Below, piece by piece: positions 1 through 8,705 of a DNA stretch of 64,000 bases. Under the pieces are notes generated by a model. It searched no databases. It was not told where the DNA came from and saw only the letters and a program-made list of their open reading frames with translations. The position numbers and the translations under genes are program-made. The stretch's first letter is position 1. The number at the start of each line of letters is the position of its first letter. Origin of the DNA: Lentzea terrae (GTDB taxonomy: Bacteria; Actinomycetota; Actinomycetes; Mycobacteriales; Pseudonocardiaceae); the NCBI RefSeq assembly GCF_003265345.1, contig NZ_QFWW01000013.1, positions 125,321 to 189,320 of the forward strand. Direction: 5' to 3'.

Positions 1-127
1 GTGCAACAAAGCCGCCCCTGTTCCGGTGAGGGTGATACACCGTGTGTCGCTTGACGGCACCTCGCGGCCCCGACATCCCGTCTGATTTCGTTCTGCGTGT
101 CCACTTTCCCACGCGCGGCGGTTGACC

Positions 128-143
128 TGGGCTTTTAAGCCCA
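128..143. promoter_or_regulatory. Inverted repeat upstream of the SMR gene
   Basis: TGGGCTT-TT-AAGCCCA, a 7-bp perfect inverted repeat with a 2-base centre, lies 65 bases before the transporter start. It could be a repressor operator or a short hairpin in the leader. Nothing else recognisable was found in bases 1-207; no guanidine riboswitch consensus could be traced by eye. Confidence 0.35.
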
Positions 144-207
144 AACGTCCATCGCTCCATCAACACGCACGCCAAGCGCTGCGTGCATTTCGTGCTGGGA
201 AAATTCA

Positions 208-549
208 ATGCTCAAGTGGATACTGCTGACCGTCGCCGTGGGCGCGGAAGTTTTCGCAACCCTTTGTCTCAAGTACTCCGACGGCTTCACCAAACCCCTG
301 CCCGTGATCGGTTTGGGCGCGGGCTTCCTCACCGCCCTCTACCTGGAATCGGTGGTGATCCGAATGGGTCTGCCGGTGGCCATCACCTACGCGATCTGGG
401 CAGGCGCCGGCATCGCCCTGGTCGCCATCACCAGCCGCGTCCTCTTCGAAGACCCGCTGAACCTCGCGATGCTCCTCGGCATGGCCTTGATCGCCGCAGG
501 CGTCTGCGTGGTGTCCGTTGCGTCCCACGCGCAGGCCGCCACCGTCTAA
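208..549 (+). CDS. SMR family small multidrug/guanidinium efflux protein
   Basis: A 113-residue protein with four hydrophobic segments, the standard SMR size. Residue Glu14 in the first helix (VGAEVFATLCLK) corresponds to the essential proton/substrate-coupling glutamate of EmrE, and the YAIWAGAGIAL segment matches the family dimer helix. SMR proteins work as antiparallel dimers in the inner membrane exchanging protons for cations; EmrE-like (drug) and Gdx-like (guanidinium) members cannot be separated here. The start at 208 is ATG with a weak GGGA ribosome site. It ends 10 bases before the NACHT gene, so the two may be co-transcribed. Confidence 0.9.
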   Translation: MLKWILLTVAVGAEVFATLCLKYSDGFTKPLPVIGLGAGFLTALYLESVVIRMGLPVAITYAIWAGAGIALVAITSRVLFEDPLNLAMLLGMALIAAGVCVVSVASHAQAATV

Positions 550-559
550 CCTCGTTTGG

Positions 560-3439
560 GTGCACTTCGAGATCGCTGCCGTCTCCCAGCTAGGCCAGTC
601 GGTGGCGATGCGCGCCGCCACCGAATGGCTGGCGAGCCACGCCGAGCCCGACACCCGAACCCTGTCGCTGGCCGACCTGGCGGCGTTGGAACTCTCGAAG
701 CCCACCCAACGAGCGAAGCTCGACACCCTCGTCCAGCACATCGGACACCAGGTGACCGAGCAGTTGGAGGCCGTCCTCGAACGGTTCCCCGAAGACGACG
801 TCGCCGCCTCCGTGCGAGCGGTGGAGGCGGCGCTGTCGTCCGTCGACCTGTCCGACGAGGCCCTGTTAGCCGACGACGCCGACCCGGAAGTCCTGGCCCA
901 ACGGGTCCGCCGCTCGCTGCCACGCGCCGACCTGGGCCGCTGCTACGACATCGCGCTCGACCAGTCGTGCCGCTACCTCGTGCAGATCCTCAGGCACCTG
1001 CCGTCGTTCCAGCCGCGCGCTCTCGCCGAGGTCCTCTCCCGAGCCACCGCCCAGACCGCCCTGCTCGAAGACGTCCTGTCCCGGCTGCCCCGAACGTCTT
1101 TGTACGCCCCACAAGGCACCGACAACGACGACGAGTTCCGCGACGAGTACCTCCGCTACATCGCCGCGAACCTGGACCGTCTCGAACTCCTCGGTCTGTC
1201 CATGAAGGACAAACCACGCCTGGCGCTCAGCGTCGCCTATCTGAGCCTGACCGTCTCAGGCCAGGAACGGCGGCAACGCGAGTGGTTCGGCGAGCACGAT
1301 CATCACGTGCATTCCGGGGTGAGAGTGGAGTCCGCACTTGCCGACCGCACTCTCGTCCGCGGAGAGGCAGGCTCCGGCAAGACGACCCTGCTCGACTGGC
1401 TGGCTGTCACGGCCGCGCGTGGCGGATTCGTGGGCGATCTCTGCGGTTGGAACGGGCTGATCCCGTTCCCCATCCGGCTTCGCGGCTACGCCGACTCCCC
1501 GCTGCCCACCAGGCCGGAGGACTTCGTCACCGGCTGGCTGGCCGGGATCATGCCCGCCGGCTGGGTCCATCGCGTCCTGCAAGCAGGCGCAGGACTGCTG
1601 CTGGTGGACGGCGTCGACGAGGTGCCACCGGCGAAACGGCACAGTGTCCGCGAGTGGCTACGGGAGTTCGCCGTTGCTTTCCCATCCGCACGAATCGTCG
1701 TGACGGCACGCCCGGCCGCAGCTGACGGAAAGTGGCTGGCAGAGCTCGAGTTCTCCTCCGTCCTGCTGGAGCCGATGAGCCCGACGGATGTGAAGGTGTT
1801 CCTCCAGCGGTGGCACGAAGCCGCCGAGGCACCGGAGGAAGCCCAGCGGCGGTTGGTCAGCCAGCTCGACAGCCGTGAACATCTGCGTGCGTTGGCCTCT
1901 TCGCCGTTGTTGTGCGCGATGTTGTGTGCACTCAACCTCGGCCGGACGTCCGAACTGCCACAGCACCGCATGGAGCTGTATGCGGCAGCACTCACGATGC
2001 TGCTGGATCTCCGAGACGCCGAACGGGGCATCGCCAGAATCCTGACCACCTCGGACAAGACCGTGCTGCTGCGAGATCTGGCCTGGCGTCTCACGCTGGG
2101 CGGACGAAGCCAGCTGCCCACCGCCAAGGTGCACGAGCACGTCACCCGCAAGATCCGCTCGATGCCCAACGTGGACGAGGAACCCAGCACCGTCGTCACA
2201 CACCTGCTGGAGCGCAGCGGCGTCATCCGCGAACCCGTGCCCGGCCAGGTCGATTTCGTGCACCGGACGTTCCAGGAGTACCTGGCAGGCGAAGAAGCCA
2301 TGCAGGACGGGCAGATCGAGACCCTGGTCGCCCACGCCCATCAGGACTCGTGGACCCAGACCGTGGTGCTCGCCTGCGGTCACGGCCAGCGTTCCCAGGT
2401 CAACGAGCTGCTCACCGAGGTGCTCGACCGGGCCGACCGCGAACCGCGCACCGCCCGCCGGCTGCGACTGCTGGCCGCAGCCTGTTTGGAGACCGTCCGG
2501 GACGTCGACGCTGAGGTGCACGAGCGGGTCGACGCGATCATCCGGAACCGGTTGGTCCCACCCAGGGGCAAGAAGGAAACCGCTTCGCTGGCGACGATCG
2601 GGCACCGTCTGCTCCGCTATCTGCCGACCAGCCTCGACGGACTTTCCGACGCTGCCGCGAGTGCAACCGTCCGCAGCGCCGCATTGACGGGCTCGCCGGA
2701 AGCGATGGCCTTGCTGGCCGACTATGCCGGAGACAAGCGGCTGACCGTGCAGGAAGAACTGCTCGACGCGTGGCCCAGGTTCGATCCCCGGCGCTATGCG
2801 GAGGAGCTGCTGGCAGATGCACCGTTGATCGACGGGCATGCGCGGATCAGGACCACTCGGCTGATCCCGTACCTTCCCCTGCTACGCCGCCTGATCGGCA
2901 CCGACATCCTCCTCAGTTCCTCGGTCGCGCCGCCCGACCTGCGATTCCTCGCCGAGGTGAAGCAGCTCCGGTACCTCAGTGTCAACATGACGGGCAGGGG
3001 GGAAGTCGATCTGAGCCCGCTGAAGTCGACCGAGCCACGGGTCGTCTTCCTGGTTAACGCTCGACGGTTCACGAACACCGATCAGCTCCCGCATGTCCCG
3101 TACTCGCTCCTGCTCATACAGGGGGAACCGTGGCACGACCTCAGCTTCATTCGCGGACGTTCGCTCAAGAACCTCACTTTGAGCCCTGCTGCGACGGACA
3201 GCGTCGCGGAGGCGATCGGTGACGTGGCTCGTCTGCACAAGCTGGGGTGCTGGAACTGGGACGACCTGAGCGTCATCCCAGCGGTTCCCGGGTTGAAGGA
3301 ACTCGAGCTCATGGGGAACGAGCCGGTCGACGTGAGGCCGCTGCGCGGGACGCCACTGCAGCTGTGGCTGAGTCGAAGCACCACCTACACCGGGGTCGAT
3401 GAGCTCGGCCCCGATGTCAAGGTCCAGTGGTACGGCTAG
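560..3439 (+). CDS. NACHT domain NTPase, bacterial NLR-like, candidate immunity protein
   Basis: About 959 residues. The first ~260 residues are helical and charged, resembling the helical domains N-terminal to actinobacterial NACHT modules. The Walker A GEAGSGKTTLL is near residue 268 and the Walker B LLLVDGVDEV near 346, followed by the arginine-containing sensor ARIVVTARP and the helical DFVHRTFQEYLAGEEA typical of NACHT/STAND ATPases. The last ~170 residues contain leucine-rich strands (LRYLSVNM, LKNLTLSP, LKELELMG), a plausible ligand-sensing LRR-like end. STAND ATPases act as signal-dependent oligomerising switches and several bacterial NACHT proteins defend against phage; that role is inferred here. 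No separate effector domain is recognised. The start is uncertain: GTG 560 is used, ATG 608 is an alternative. Its stop overlaps rdgB convergently by 4 bases. Confidence 0.85.
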   Translation: MHFEIAAVSQLGQSVAMRAATEWLASHAEPDTRTLSLADLAALELSKPTQRAKLDTLVQHIGHQVTEQLEAVLERFPEDDVAASVRAVEAALSSVDLSDEALLADDADPEVLAQRVRRSLPRADLGRCYDIALDQSCRYLVQILRHLPSFQPRALAEVLSRATAQTALLEDVLSRLPRTSLYAPQGTDNDDEFRDEYLRYIAANLDRLELLGLSMKDKPRLALSVAYLSLTVSGQERRQREWFGEHDHHVHSGVRVESALADRTLVRGEAGSGKTTLLDWLAVTAARGGFVGDLCGWNGLIPFPIRLRGYADSPLPTRPEDFVTGWLAGIMPAGWVHRVLQAGAGLLLVDGVDEVPPAKRHSVREWLREFAVAFPSARIVVTARPAAADGKWLAELEFSSVLLEPMSPTDVKVFLQRWHEAAEAPEEAQRRLVSQLDSREHLRALASSPLLCAMLCALNLGRTSELPQHRMELYAAALTMLLDLRDAERGIARILTTSDKTVLLRDLAWRLTLGGRSQLPTAKVHEHVTRKIRSMPNVDEEPSTVVTHLLERSGVIREPVPGQVDFVHRTFQEYLAGEEAMQDGQIETLVAHAHQDSWTQTVVLACGHGQRSQVNELLTEVLDRADREPRTARRLRLLAAACLETVRDVDAEVHERVDAIIRNRLVPPRGKKETASLATIGHRLLRYLPTSLDGLSDAAASATVRSAALTGSPEAMALLADYAGDKRLTVQEELLDAWPRFDPRRYAEELLADAPLIDGHARIRTTRLIPYLPLLRRLIGTDILLSSSVAPPDLRFLAEVKQLRYLSVNMTGRGEVDLSPLKSTEPRVVFLVNARRFTNTDQLPHVPYSLLLIQGEPWHDLSFIRGRSLKNLTLSPAATDSVAEAIGDVARLHKLGCWNWDDLSVIPAVPGLKELELMGNEPVDVRPLRGTPLQLWLSRSTTYTGVDELGPDVKVQWYG

Positions 3440-4035
3440 GCCAGCTTGCGGAGGTAGGGGACCAAGAGCTTGAGTGCGCGGCCGCGGTGCGACTCCGCGT
3501 CCTTCTCCTCGGCGGTCATCTCGGCCGACGTGATCTCGTACCCCTCAGGCACGAAGATCGGGTCGTAACCAAAGCCGTTGGTCCCGCGCCGCGCACGCAG
3601 CAACGTCCCACGCCACTCGCCACGCACGACGACCTCTTCGCCACCGGGCACGACCATCGCCACGACCGACACGAACGCCGCACCACGGCGCTCGTCCGGC
3701 ACGTCGCCGAGCTGGCCCAGCAACAGATCCAGGTTGGCGTCATCGTCGCCGTGCTTGCCAGACCAACGGGCCGACAACACGCCAGGCATGCCGTTCAGCT
3801 CATCGACCGCCAGCCCGGAGTCGTCCGCAACGGACACCAGCCCGGTAGCGGCAGCGGCGTCACGAGCCTTGGCCAGCGCGTTGCCCTCGAAGTCCGGCGC
3901 GGTCTCCGGCGCCTCGGGAAACGACGGCACATCCGCCAAAGACAGGACGGAGATCCCCGTCAGGCCCTCAGCGGCCACGATGCGCTGCAGCTCGCGAAGC
4001 TTCTTCGCGTTGCGCGAAGCCAGCAACACCTTCAT
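3436..4035 (-). CDS. rdgB: XTP/dITP diphosphatase (RdgB/HAM1)
   Basis: A 199-residue HAM1-family pyrophosphatase that hydrolyses non-canonical ITP, dITP and XTP to monophosphates, keeping deaminated purines out of nucleic acids. Visible hallmarks are the N-terminal [16 protein letters not shown] (SxNxxK substrate loop), [12 protein letters not shown] with the catalytic acidic residues in the middle, and [15 protein letters not shown] in the C-terminal third. It overlaps the upstream rph gene by 4 bases (ATGA), so translational coupling is expected, as in the mycobacterial rphA-Rv1341 pair. Confidence 0.96.
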   Translation of the reverse strand: MKVLLASRNAKKLRELQRIVAAEGLTGISVLSLADVPSFPEAPETAPDFEGNALAKARDAAAATGLVSVADDSGLAVDELNGMPGVLSARWSGKHGDDDANLDLLLGQLGDVPDERRGAAFVSVVAMVVPGGEEVVVRGEWRGTLLRARRGTNGFGYDPIFVPEGYEITSAEMTAEEKDAESHRGRALKLLVPYLRKLA

Positions 4036-4796
4036 CGCCGGCTCGCCTTCGGCTCCGGCAGCACGCCGGGGTAAGGCTCAGCAAGCGCCGCAGCCTGGAT
4101 GCGGTTCAGCTCGGCGCAACCCAGCAGAGCCACGTCCAGCATGCGGTCCAAAGTGGACCGCGCGAAGGTGGCGCCCTCACCGGTGCCCTGCACCTCGATC
4201 AACGTGCCGGCGTCGGTGGCGACGACGTTCATGTCGACCTCCGCGCGCGAGTCCTCCTCGTACGGCAGGTCCAGCCGCACGCGCCCGTCCACGACACCGA
4301 CGGACACGGCGGACACCGCGCACGACAGCGGCGAGGGGTCGGCCAACCTACCCGCGGCGCCCAGCCACGTGACGGCGTCGGCCAAAGCCACGTAGGCGCC
4401 GGTGATCGCCGCGGTGCGGGTGCCGCCGTCGGCCTGGATGACGTCGCAGTCGATGACGATGGTGTTCTCGCCCAACGCCGCCAGGTCGATGCAGGCGCGC
4501 AGAGACCGGCCGATCAGGCGCGAGATCTCGTGCGTGCGGCCGCCGATCCGGCCCTTCACCGACTCGCGGTCGCTGCGCGTGTGCGTCGCGGACGGGAGCA
4601 TCGCGTACTCGGAGGTCACCCAGCCCAGGCCGGAGCCCTGCCGCCAGCGGGGGACGCCTTCGGTGACACTCGCGGCGCAGAGCACGCGGGTGTTCCCGAA
4701 CTCGATCAGGACCGAGCCCGCGGGCCAGGTCTGATATCCACGCGTGATCCGGATGTCACGCAACACGTCGTCGTTTCGGCCGTCGCTTCGCACCAC
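4032..4796 (-). CDS. rph: Ribonuclease PH
   Basis: A 254-residue phosphorolytic 3'-5' exoribonuclease that trims tRNA 3' ends using inorganic phosphate. The N-terminal [15 protein letters not shown] and the phosphate-binding [18 protein letters not shown] stretch at about residues 115-135 are diagnostic, and the length is normal. The GTG start at 4796 (a second GTG follows directly) sits just outside the right end of the TnpB element, so its original promoter region may have been replaced by the element. Confidence 0.96.
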   Translation of the reverse strand: MVRSDGRNDDVLRDIRITRGYQTWPAGSVLIEFGNTRVLCAASVTEGVPRWRQGSGLGWVTSEYAMLPSATHTRSDRESVKGRIGGRTHEISRLIGRSLRACIDLAALGENTIVIDCDVIQADGGTRTAAITGAYVALADAVTWLGAAGRLADPSPLSCAVSAVSVGVVDGRVRLDLPYEEDSRAEVDMNVVATDAGTLIEVQGTGEGATFARSTLDRMLDVALLGCAELNRIQAAALAEPYPGVLPEPKASRR

Positions 4797-4809
4797 GAGG
4801 CCTACCCTA

Positions 4810-4846
4810 TTGACCTCCTCCCCGCCGCGAACAAGGGGGATTCCTA
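4810..4846 (-). ncRNA. Element right end, candidate 3' end of omega/reRNA
   Basis: In TnpB systems the guide RNA (omega RNA) overlaps the 3' part of tnpB and ends at the right-end hairpin. The hairpin here pairs the CCCC run with the GGCGGGG run and ends at TTGAC (plus-strand 4810-4814). The scaffold would start inside tnpB and the guide would read out toward rph. The position is inferred from the family; expression is not shown. Confidence 0.35.
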
Positions 4847-5605
4847 CGGCTCGCGCCGCAGGGGTGTCTGCTTCGTCACCGACTGCCCGCCCGGAGAACT
4901 CCGTTGAGGCCTTACGCCGGCTCCACAGACTGTCACCGCCAACCCGGCGGCCAGAATGTTGCGTGCCGCGTTCACGTCCCGATCATGGGCTGCGCCGCAG
5001 GCACAGGTCCAGGTCCGCACGCGCAGCGGCATGGTTTCCGCGAGCGCGCCGCAGGCCGAGCACAGCTTGGACGACGGGAACCAGCGATCGACCGCGATCA
5101 CTTGCCGCCCGTACCACCTCGCTTTGTACTCCAGCATCTGCCGGCACTGCCGCCAGCCCGCACCACTGATCGCGCGGGCCAGGCGGTGGTTGCCGACCAT
5201 GTTGGACACGGCCAGGTCCTCGATCACGAGCGTTTGGTTCTCACGCACGAGCCGAGTAGTGATCTTGCGCAGGTAGTCCGTGCGCCGGTCGGCCGTCCGG
5301 GCATGCACACGGGCGACCTCGACGCGGGCCTTGGCCCGGTTGGTGCTGCCCTTCTGCTTGCGACACAACGCCCGCTGCGCCTTCGCCAGCGCCGTCCGGT
5401 CGCGCTGCTCGTGCTGGGGATTACCGATCTTCTCCCCGGTCGAGAGAACGAGCAGGTGATCGAGGCCGAAGTCGATGCCCACCACCGAGTCGGTAACGGG
5501 CAGCGGTGTCACACTCGGGTCTTCGCACAACAGCGACACGAACCAGCGCCCGGCCGAGTCCCGCGGTACTTGAACGCCCGCTTCGAGTGCTCGCTCACCC
5601 GCCAC
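4844..5605 (-). pseudogene. tnpB: TnpB RNA-guided nuclease, N-terminally truncated
   Basis: 253 residues against about 380-400 for complete actinobacterial TnpB. The RuvC half is complete: VVGIDFGLDHLL carries the first catalytic Asp, VIEDLAVSNMV the Glu, and [13 protein letters not shown] the last Asp. The zinc-ribbon cysteines CSAC and CAC lie between the last two. The N-terminal WED/REC part that binds the guide RNA and the TAM is missing, and a TAG codon immediately precedes the GTG. Inactive as a guided nuclease by inference, though a RuvC-only product could be made. The 3' end runs into the element right-end hairpin. Confidence 0.85.
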
Positions 5606-5667
5606 AGCCTAGCGACGTCGAAGAACATCGGATGAACCCGGCAGAGCGCCATGGCGTAGGGAGAGAC

Positions 5668-6162
5668 ATGCTGACGATCGACGGTATTCCGCTCCACCCG
5701 TTGTTCGTGCACGCGGTGGTCGTGCTGTTGCCTCTCGCGGCGCTGAGCTCGGTCGCGATCGCGCTGGTCCCGGGCTGGCGGCGCAAGTACGCGTGGCCCG
5801 TGCTCGGGGTCACGCTGGCCGGTGTCGCGGCGGTTCCGGTGGCCAAGCAGGCCGGTGAGGACCTCAAGGCCGCACTGGAGAGCCGGGTCGGGCCCAATCC
5901 CGCAATCCAGACGCACGCCGACCTCGGCACCACGCTGCTGCCCATCGCGCTCGGCTTCGGCGTCGCGGTCATCGCGCTGCTGGTCGCGGGCAGGCTCGCG
6001 GACCGGGAACGCGCGGCCGAGGCACCCACCACGAAGACGTGGCGGGTGATCTCAGTCGTCGTGTCGGTGCTGGTGGTCCTGCTCGCGGCCGGCACCGTCT
6101 ACCAGACCGTGCGCGCGGGTCACAGCGGGTCGACGGCGGTCTGGAGCGGCATCGGCAGCTGA
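5668..6162 (+). CDS. DUF2231 family membrane protein
   Basis: 165 residues with about four hydrophobic helices, starting MLTIDGIPLHPLFVHAVVV. The (I/V)-HP-LHPxxVH-type opening is typical of the DUF2231 family, whose function is unknown. The ATG at 5668 is preferred because GGGAGAG lies at the right spacing; an in-frame ATG at 5632 has no such site. The 3' end overlaps the convergent OsmC gene by 43 bases. The gene is absent from the mycobacterial order I recall, so it belongs to the inserted segment together with the TnpB remnant. Confidence 0.8.
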   Translation: MLTIDGIPLHPLFVHAVVVLLPLAALSSVAIALVPGWRRKYAWPVLGVTLAGVAAVPVAKQAGEDLKAALESRVGPNPAIQTHADLGTTLLPIALGFGVAVIALLVAGRLADRERAAEAPTTKTWRVISVVVSVLVVLLAAGTVYQTVRAGHSGSTAVWSGIGS

Positions 6163-6536
6163 AGGGGCGCCGTCGCCGACTGCTTCAACGTCCGGGTGAC
6201 CGTGCAGAACTGCTCCACGGCGCGACGGACGACGGTTTCGAGCGCCTCCGGGTCGTCCACCGCGGACAGGTCGTACGAGAGCGTCACCGGGATGGAGATC
6301 ACCTCGTTGCCGCTCTCGGACTGCACCGCGTCCGCGACCGCCGACAGCTGATCACCGCCGGTGCGACGCAGGACCAGCGTTTCCGACGTCACGAGCGCGC
6401 AGCCCGCCGCGGCCGCCACCAGCAGCTCGACCGGGCTGAACGAGCCCTCCTGGCCCTTGCGGCCGATCCGCACCGAGGCACCACGTCCGTTGGAAGCAAC
6501 GAACTCGTGTTCGCCGACTCTCTCAAGCTCGATCAT
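6120..6536 (-). CDS. OsmC/Ohr family protein
   Basis: 138 residues. The SFSPVELLVAAAAGCALVTSETL segment places the first redox cysteine at about residue 46 and VEQFCTVTRTL gives the second, the usual two-cysteine OsmC arrangement for thiol-dependent reduction of organic or fatty-acid hydroperoxides. The start ATG at 6536 overlaps the end of the upstream phosphodiesterase gene by 14 bases, suggesting co-transcription with murI and the metallo-phosphodiesterase. Substrate and reductant are not evident. Confidence 0.85.
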   Translation of the reverse strand: MIELERVGEHEFVASNGRGASVRIGRKGQEGSFSPVELLVAAAAGCALVTSETLVLRRTGGDQLSAVADAVQSESGNEVISIPVTLSYDLSAVDDPEALETVVRRAVEQFCTVTRTLKQSATAPLQLPMPLQTAVDPL

Positions 6537-7317
6537 CTGCACTCCCCAGCTCGTACCGGCCGCCCTCGACGACCAGCTCACACGGCCCGTCGAACGCGGA
6601 CTGGGCCTCCTTCAGCACGTCCTCGCGGGAGGTCCACGGCGGCACGTGCGTGATCAGCAGCCGCCCGGCCCCCGCCCGCGCGGCCAGCTCACCTGCCTCG
6701 CGCCCGGACAGGTGCAGATCCGGCTGCCGGTCGGGGGCGTGCGTCCAGCTCGCCTCGCTCAGCAGCACATCCACGCCGGAAGCCAGCGTGTCGAGCGACG
6801 AGCACGGTCCGCTGTCGCCTGTGTAGGCCAACGTCACGCCACCGCACGAAATCCGGAACCCGTAAGCCTCGCAAGGATGCGCGACCACGGCAGAGTCCAC
6901 AGTGAACGGTCCGATTTGGATCCGCGAACCCAAGTCGTGAAACGAGAACACGTCGCTGAAGTCCAGCGAAGACCGCTCTGCCTCGTTCGGCGCGTAGGCC
7001 GCGACGAACCGCGACGGAGCCTCCGCGGGCGCGTAGACCGGCAACGGGCTGGAAGGCGGCGTCGGGTGGTACTTCCGCGCCACGTATAGCGAAGACACGT
7101 CGATGCAGTGGTCAGGATGCAGGTGCGAGAGCACCAGAGCGTCCATCGAGAACAGCGGACGCTCCTGCTGGAACCGCGACAGCACCCCGTTGCCGAACTC
7201 CAGCACCAACGTGAACCCGTCGGCCTCCAGCAGGTAACCCGACGCCGCCGCGCCGGGTCCGGGAATGCTGCCGGAGCAGCCGAGCACGGTCAGCAGCACG
7301 TCAGCCCCATTGCTCAA
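6523..7317 (-). CDS. MBL-fold phosphodiesterase, Rv1339-like (atypical class II cyclic nucleotide PDE)
   Basis: 264 residues with a metallo-beta-lactamase fold: [11 protein letters not shown] (HxHxDH zinc motif) at about residues 64-74, AYTGDSG providing the bridging Asp, and LLITHVPPW the last His. The M. tuberculosis orthologue by position and sequence type, Rv1339, lies between murI and rphA and has been shown to hydrolyse cAMP; the same neighbours flank this gene. It overlaps murI by 17 bases. tRNase Z-type activity is a less likely alternative because the gene neighbourhood fits Rv1339 better. Confidence 0.85.
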   Translation of the reverse strand: MSNGADVLLTVLGCSGSIPGPGAAASGYLLEADGFTLVLEFGNGVLSRFQQERPLFSMDALVLSHLHPDHCIDVSSLYVARKYHPTPPSSPLPVYAPAEAPSRFVAAYAPNEAERSSLDFSDVFSFHDLGSRIQIGPFTVDSAVVAHPCEAYGFRISCGGVTLAYTGDSGPCSSLDTLASGVDVLLSEASWTHAPDRQPDLHLSGREAGELAARAGAGRLLITHVPPWTSREDVLKEAQSAFDGPCELVVEGGRYELGSADDRA

Positions 7318-8065
7318 AGGTAGGCAGGAACCTGGCCGCGAGCTTCGCGAACCGCTCGGGCGGACCAGTGCACGTCACCCGGTGGACGGCAGGGTCGGTG
7401 GCGAACTCGTCGCGCTCCGTCAGCAGCCGCACGACGTCCTTCACCGTCTCCTCGGCGCTCGACACCAGCGTCACGGCCTCGCCCATGACGATCTGGATCA
7501 CGCCGGTCAGCAACGGGTAGTGCGTGCAGCCCAGCACCACCGTGTCGACCTCAGCGCGCTGCAACGGCTCCAGGTACGCCTGCGCCAGCCCGAGCACCTG
7601 CCGCCCGGACGTGACGCCGCGCTCGACGAAGTCGACGAACCGGGGGCACGCCGCCGCCGTCACAGTCACGTCACGCGCCGCCTGGAACGCGTCCTGGTAC
7701 GCGTGCGAGTTGATGGTGCCGACCGTGGCGATCACGCCGACGCGGCCGCTGTGAGTCGTCCGAACCGCACGCCGCACGGCCGGCAGGATCACCTCGACCA
7801 CCGGCACGTCGTAGCGCTCACGGGCGTCGCGGAAGCACGCGGCGGACGCGGTGTTGCACGCGATCACGAGCATCTTCGCGCCCTCGTCGACCAACCGGTC
7901 GCAGATCTCCAGCGCGTGCTTGCGCGCCTGCGCGATCGGCAGCGGCCCATATGGACCATGAGCCGTGTCGCCGATGTAGTGGATCGACTCGCCGGGCAGC
8001 TGGTCCATGATCGCTCGGGCGACCGTGAGGCCTCCGACGCCCGAATCCATGATCCCGATCGTCAC
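7301..8065 (-). CDS. murI: Glutamate racemase
   Basis: 254 residues. It converts L- to D-glutamate for peptidoglycan stem peptides in the cytoplasm. The catalytic cysteine loops IACNTASAA (about residue 72) and [10 protein letters not shown] (about residue 183) and the N-terminal [12 protein letters not shown] and GDTAHGPYG motifs are all present. It overlaps the rhomboid gene by 4 bases and the phosphodiesterase gene by 17 bases, so the unit is tightly coupled. Confidence 0.97.
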   Translation of the reverse strand: MTIGIMDSGVGGLTVARAIMDQLPGESIHYIGDTAHGPYGPLPIAQARKHALEICDRLVDEGAKMLVIACNTASAACFRDARERYDVPVVEVILPAVRRAVRTTHSGRVGVIATVGTINSHAYQDAFQAARDVTVTAAACPRFVDFVERGVTSGRQVLGLAQAYLEPLQRAEVDTVVLGCTHYPLLTGVIQIVMGEAVTLVSSAEETVKDVVRLLTERDEFATDPAVHRVTCTGPPERFAKLAARFLPTFEQWG

Positions 8066-8673
8066 GCCGTGAATGTAGCTGGTGTTGTCTTGCGGCGGTT
8101 GTCACGAGACACACCCCACGCAGCGAGAACGCCACCGATTGCGCCGAACAGGTGGCCTTCCCACGACACACCCGGCTGACCGGGCAGCACGCCCCACAGT
8201 GCAGCGCCGTACAACGCGAACACGCCGACCGCGATCAGCAACTGCAGCCACGACCGCGCGAAGATGCCGCGCACGAGCAGGAACGCCAGGAACCCGAACA
8301 CCAGCCCGGACGCGCCGATGTGGCTGCCGGGGCTGCCGAACACCCAGACGCCCAGCGCCGACGTCAGCCAGATGACCGCGGTGATCTGGAAGAACTGCTT
8401 GAGTCCACCGGAGGTCGCGAGGAACCCGAGCAGCAGCAACGGAACCGCGTTGCCGGTGAGGTGGCTCCAGTCGCCGTGGATCAACGGCATCCAGAGCAGG
8501 TTGTCCCACTCGCTGAAGTCGCGCGGCCGCACGCCGTCGCCTTCCAGCGAGCCACCGGTCGCCACGTCGAACGCCTCGACCACGTAGAGGAAGCCGACGA
8601 ACCCGGCCACGACGAGCAACGACAGCACGGGGTGCGGCGGAATGACTCGTTTCGCTAGCGCGGTGCGGTCCAC
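8062..8673 (-). CDS. Rhomboid-family intramembrane serine protease
   Basis: About 203 residues with six predicted membrane helices. [10 protein letters not shown] gives the oxyanion His/Asn, [10 protein letters not shown] the catalytic GxSG serine, and [11 protein letters not shown] the catalytic histidine. Rhomboids cut transmembrane segments of other proteins; no substrate is suggested here. It corresponds by position to Rv1337. The GTG at 8673 is chosen because longer starts would run into the divergent SMP-30 gene; only 32 bases separate the two starts, so the promoters must overlap. Confidence 0.88.
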   Translation of the reverse strand: MDRTALAKRVIPPHPVLSLLVVAGFVGFLYVVEAFDVATGGSLEGDGVRPRDFSEWDNLLWMPLIHGDWSHLTGNAVPLLLLGFLATSGGLKQFFQITAVIWLTSALGVWVFGSPGSHIGASGLVFGFLAFLLVRGIFARSWLQLLIAVGVFALYGAALWGVLPGQPGVSWEGHLFGAIGGVLAAWGVSRDNRRKTTPATFTA

Positions 8674-8705
8674 TTCCCCAGGGTACGTGGACCTAAGCTG
8701 ATCAG

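Larger units (their letters stand above)
4810..5608 (-). mobile_element. IS200/IS605-family (TnpB-type) element remnant
   Basis: The segment contains a 5'-truncated tnpB and a recognisable element right end. Read on the minus strand, the tnpB stop is followed by GAATCCCCCTTGTTCGCGG and GGGGAGGAGGTCAA, the imperfect hairpin and terminal GTCAA known for right ends of actinobacterial OrfB elements. No tnpA and no left end are visible; the reading frame stops at a TAG just upstream of the GTG at 5605, where unrelated sequence leading to the DUF2231 gene begins. I infer a dead, 5'-deleted copy lying between rph and the rest of the conserved housekeeping block. Confidence 0.75.

Noticed and set aside
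1-207. Possible guanidine riboswitch (ykkC or mini-ykkC) before the SMR gene
   Set aside because: No pair of ACGR-loop hairpins or class I/III consensus could be aligned by eye; only a short palindrome is present. A covariance-model search would decide.
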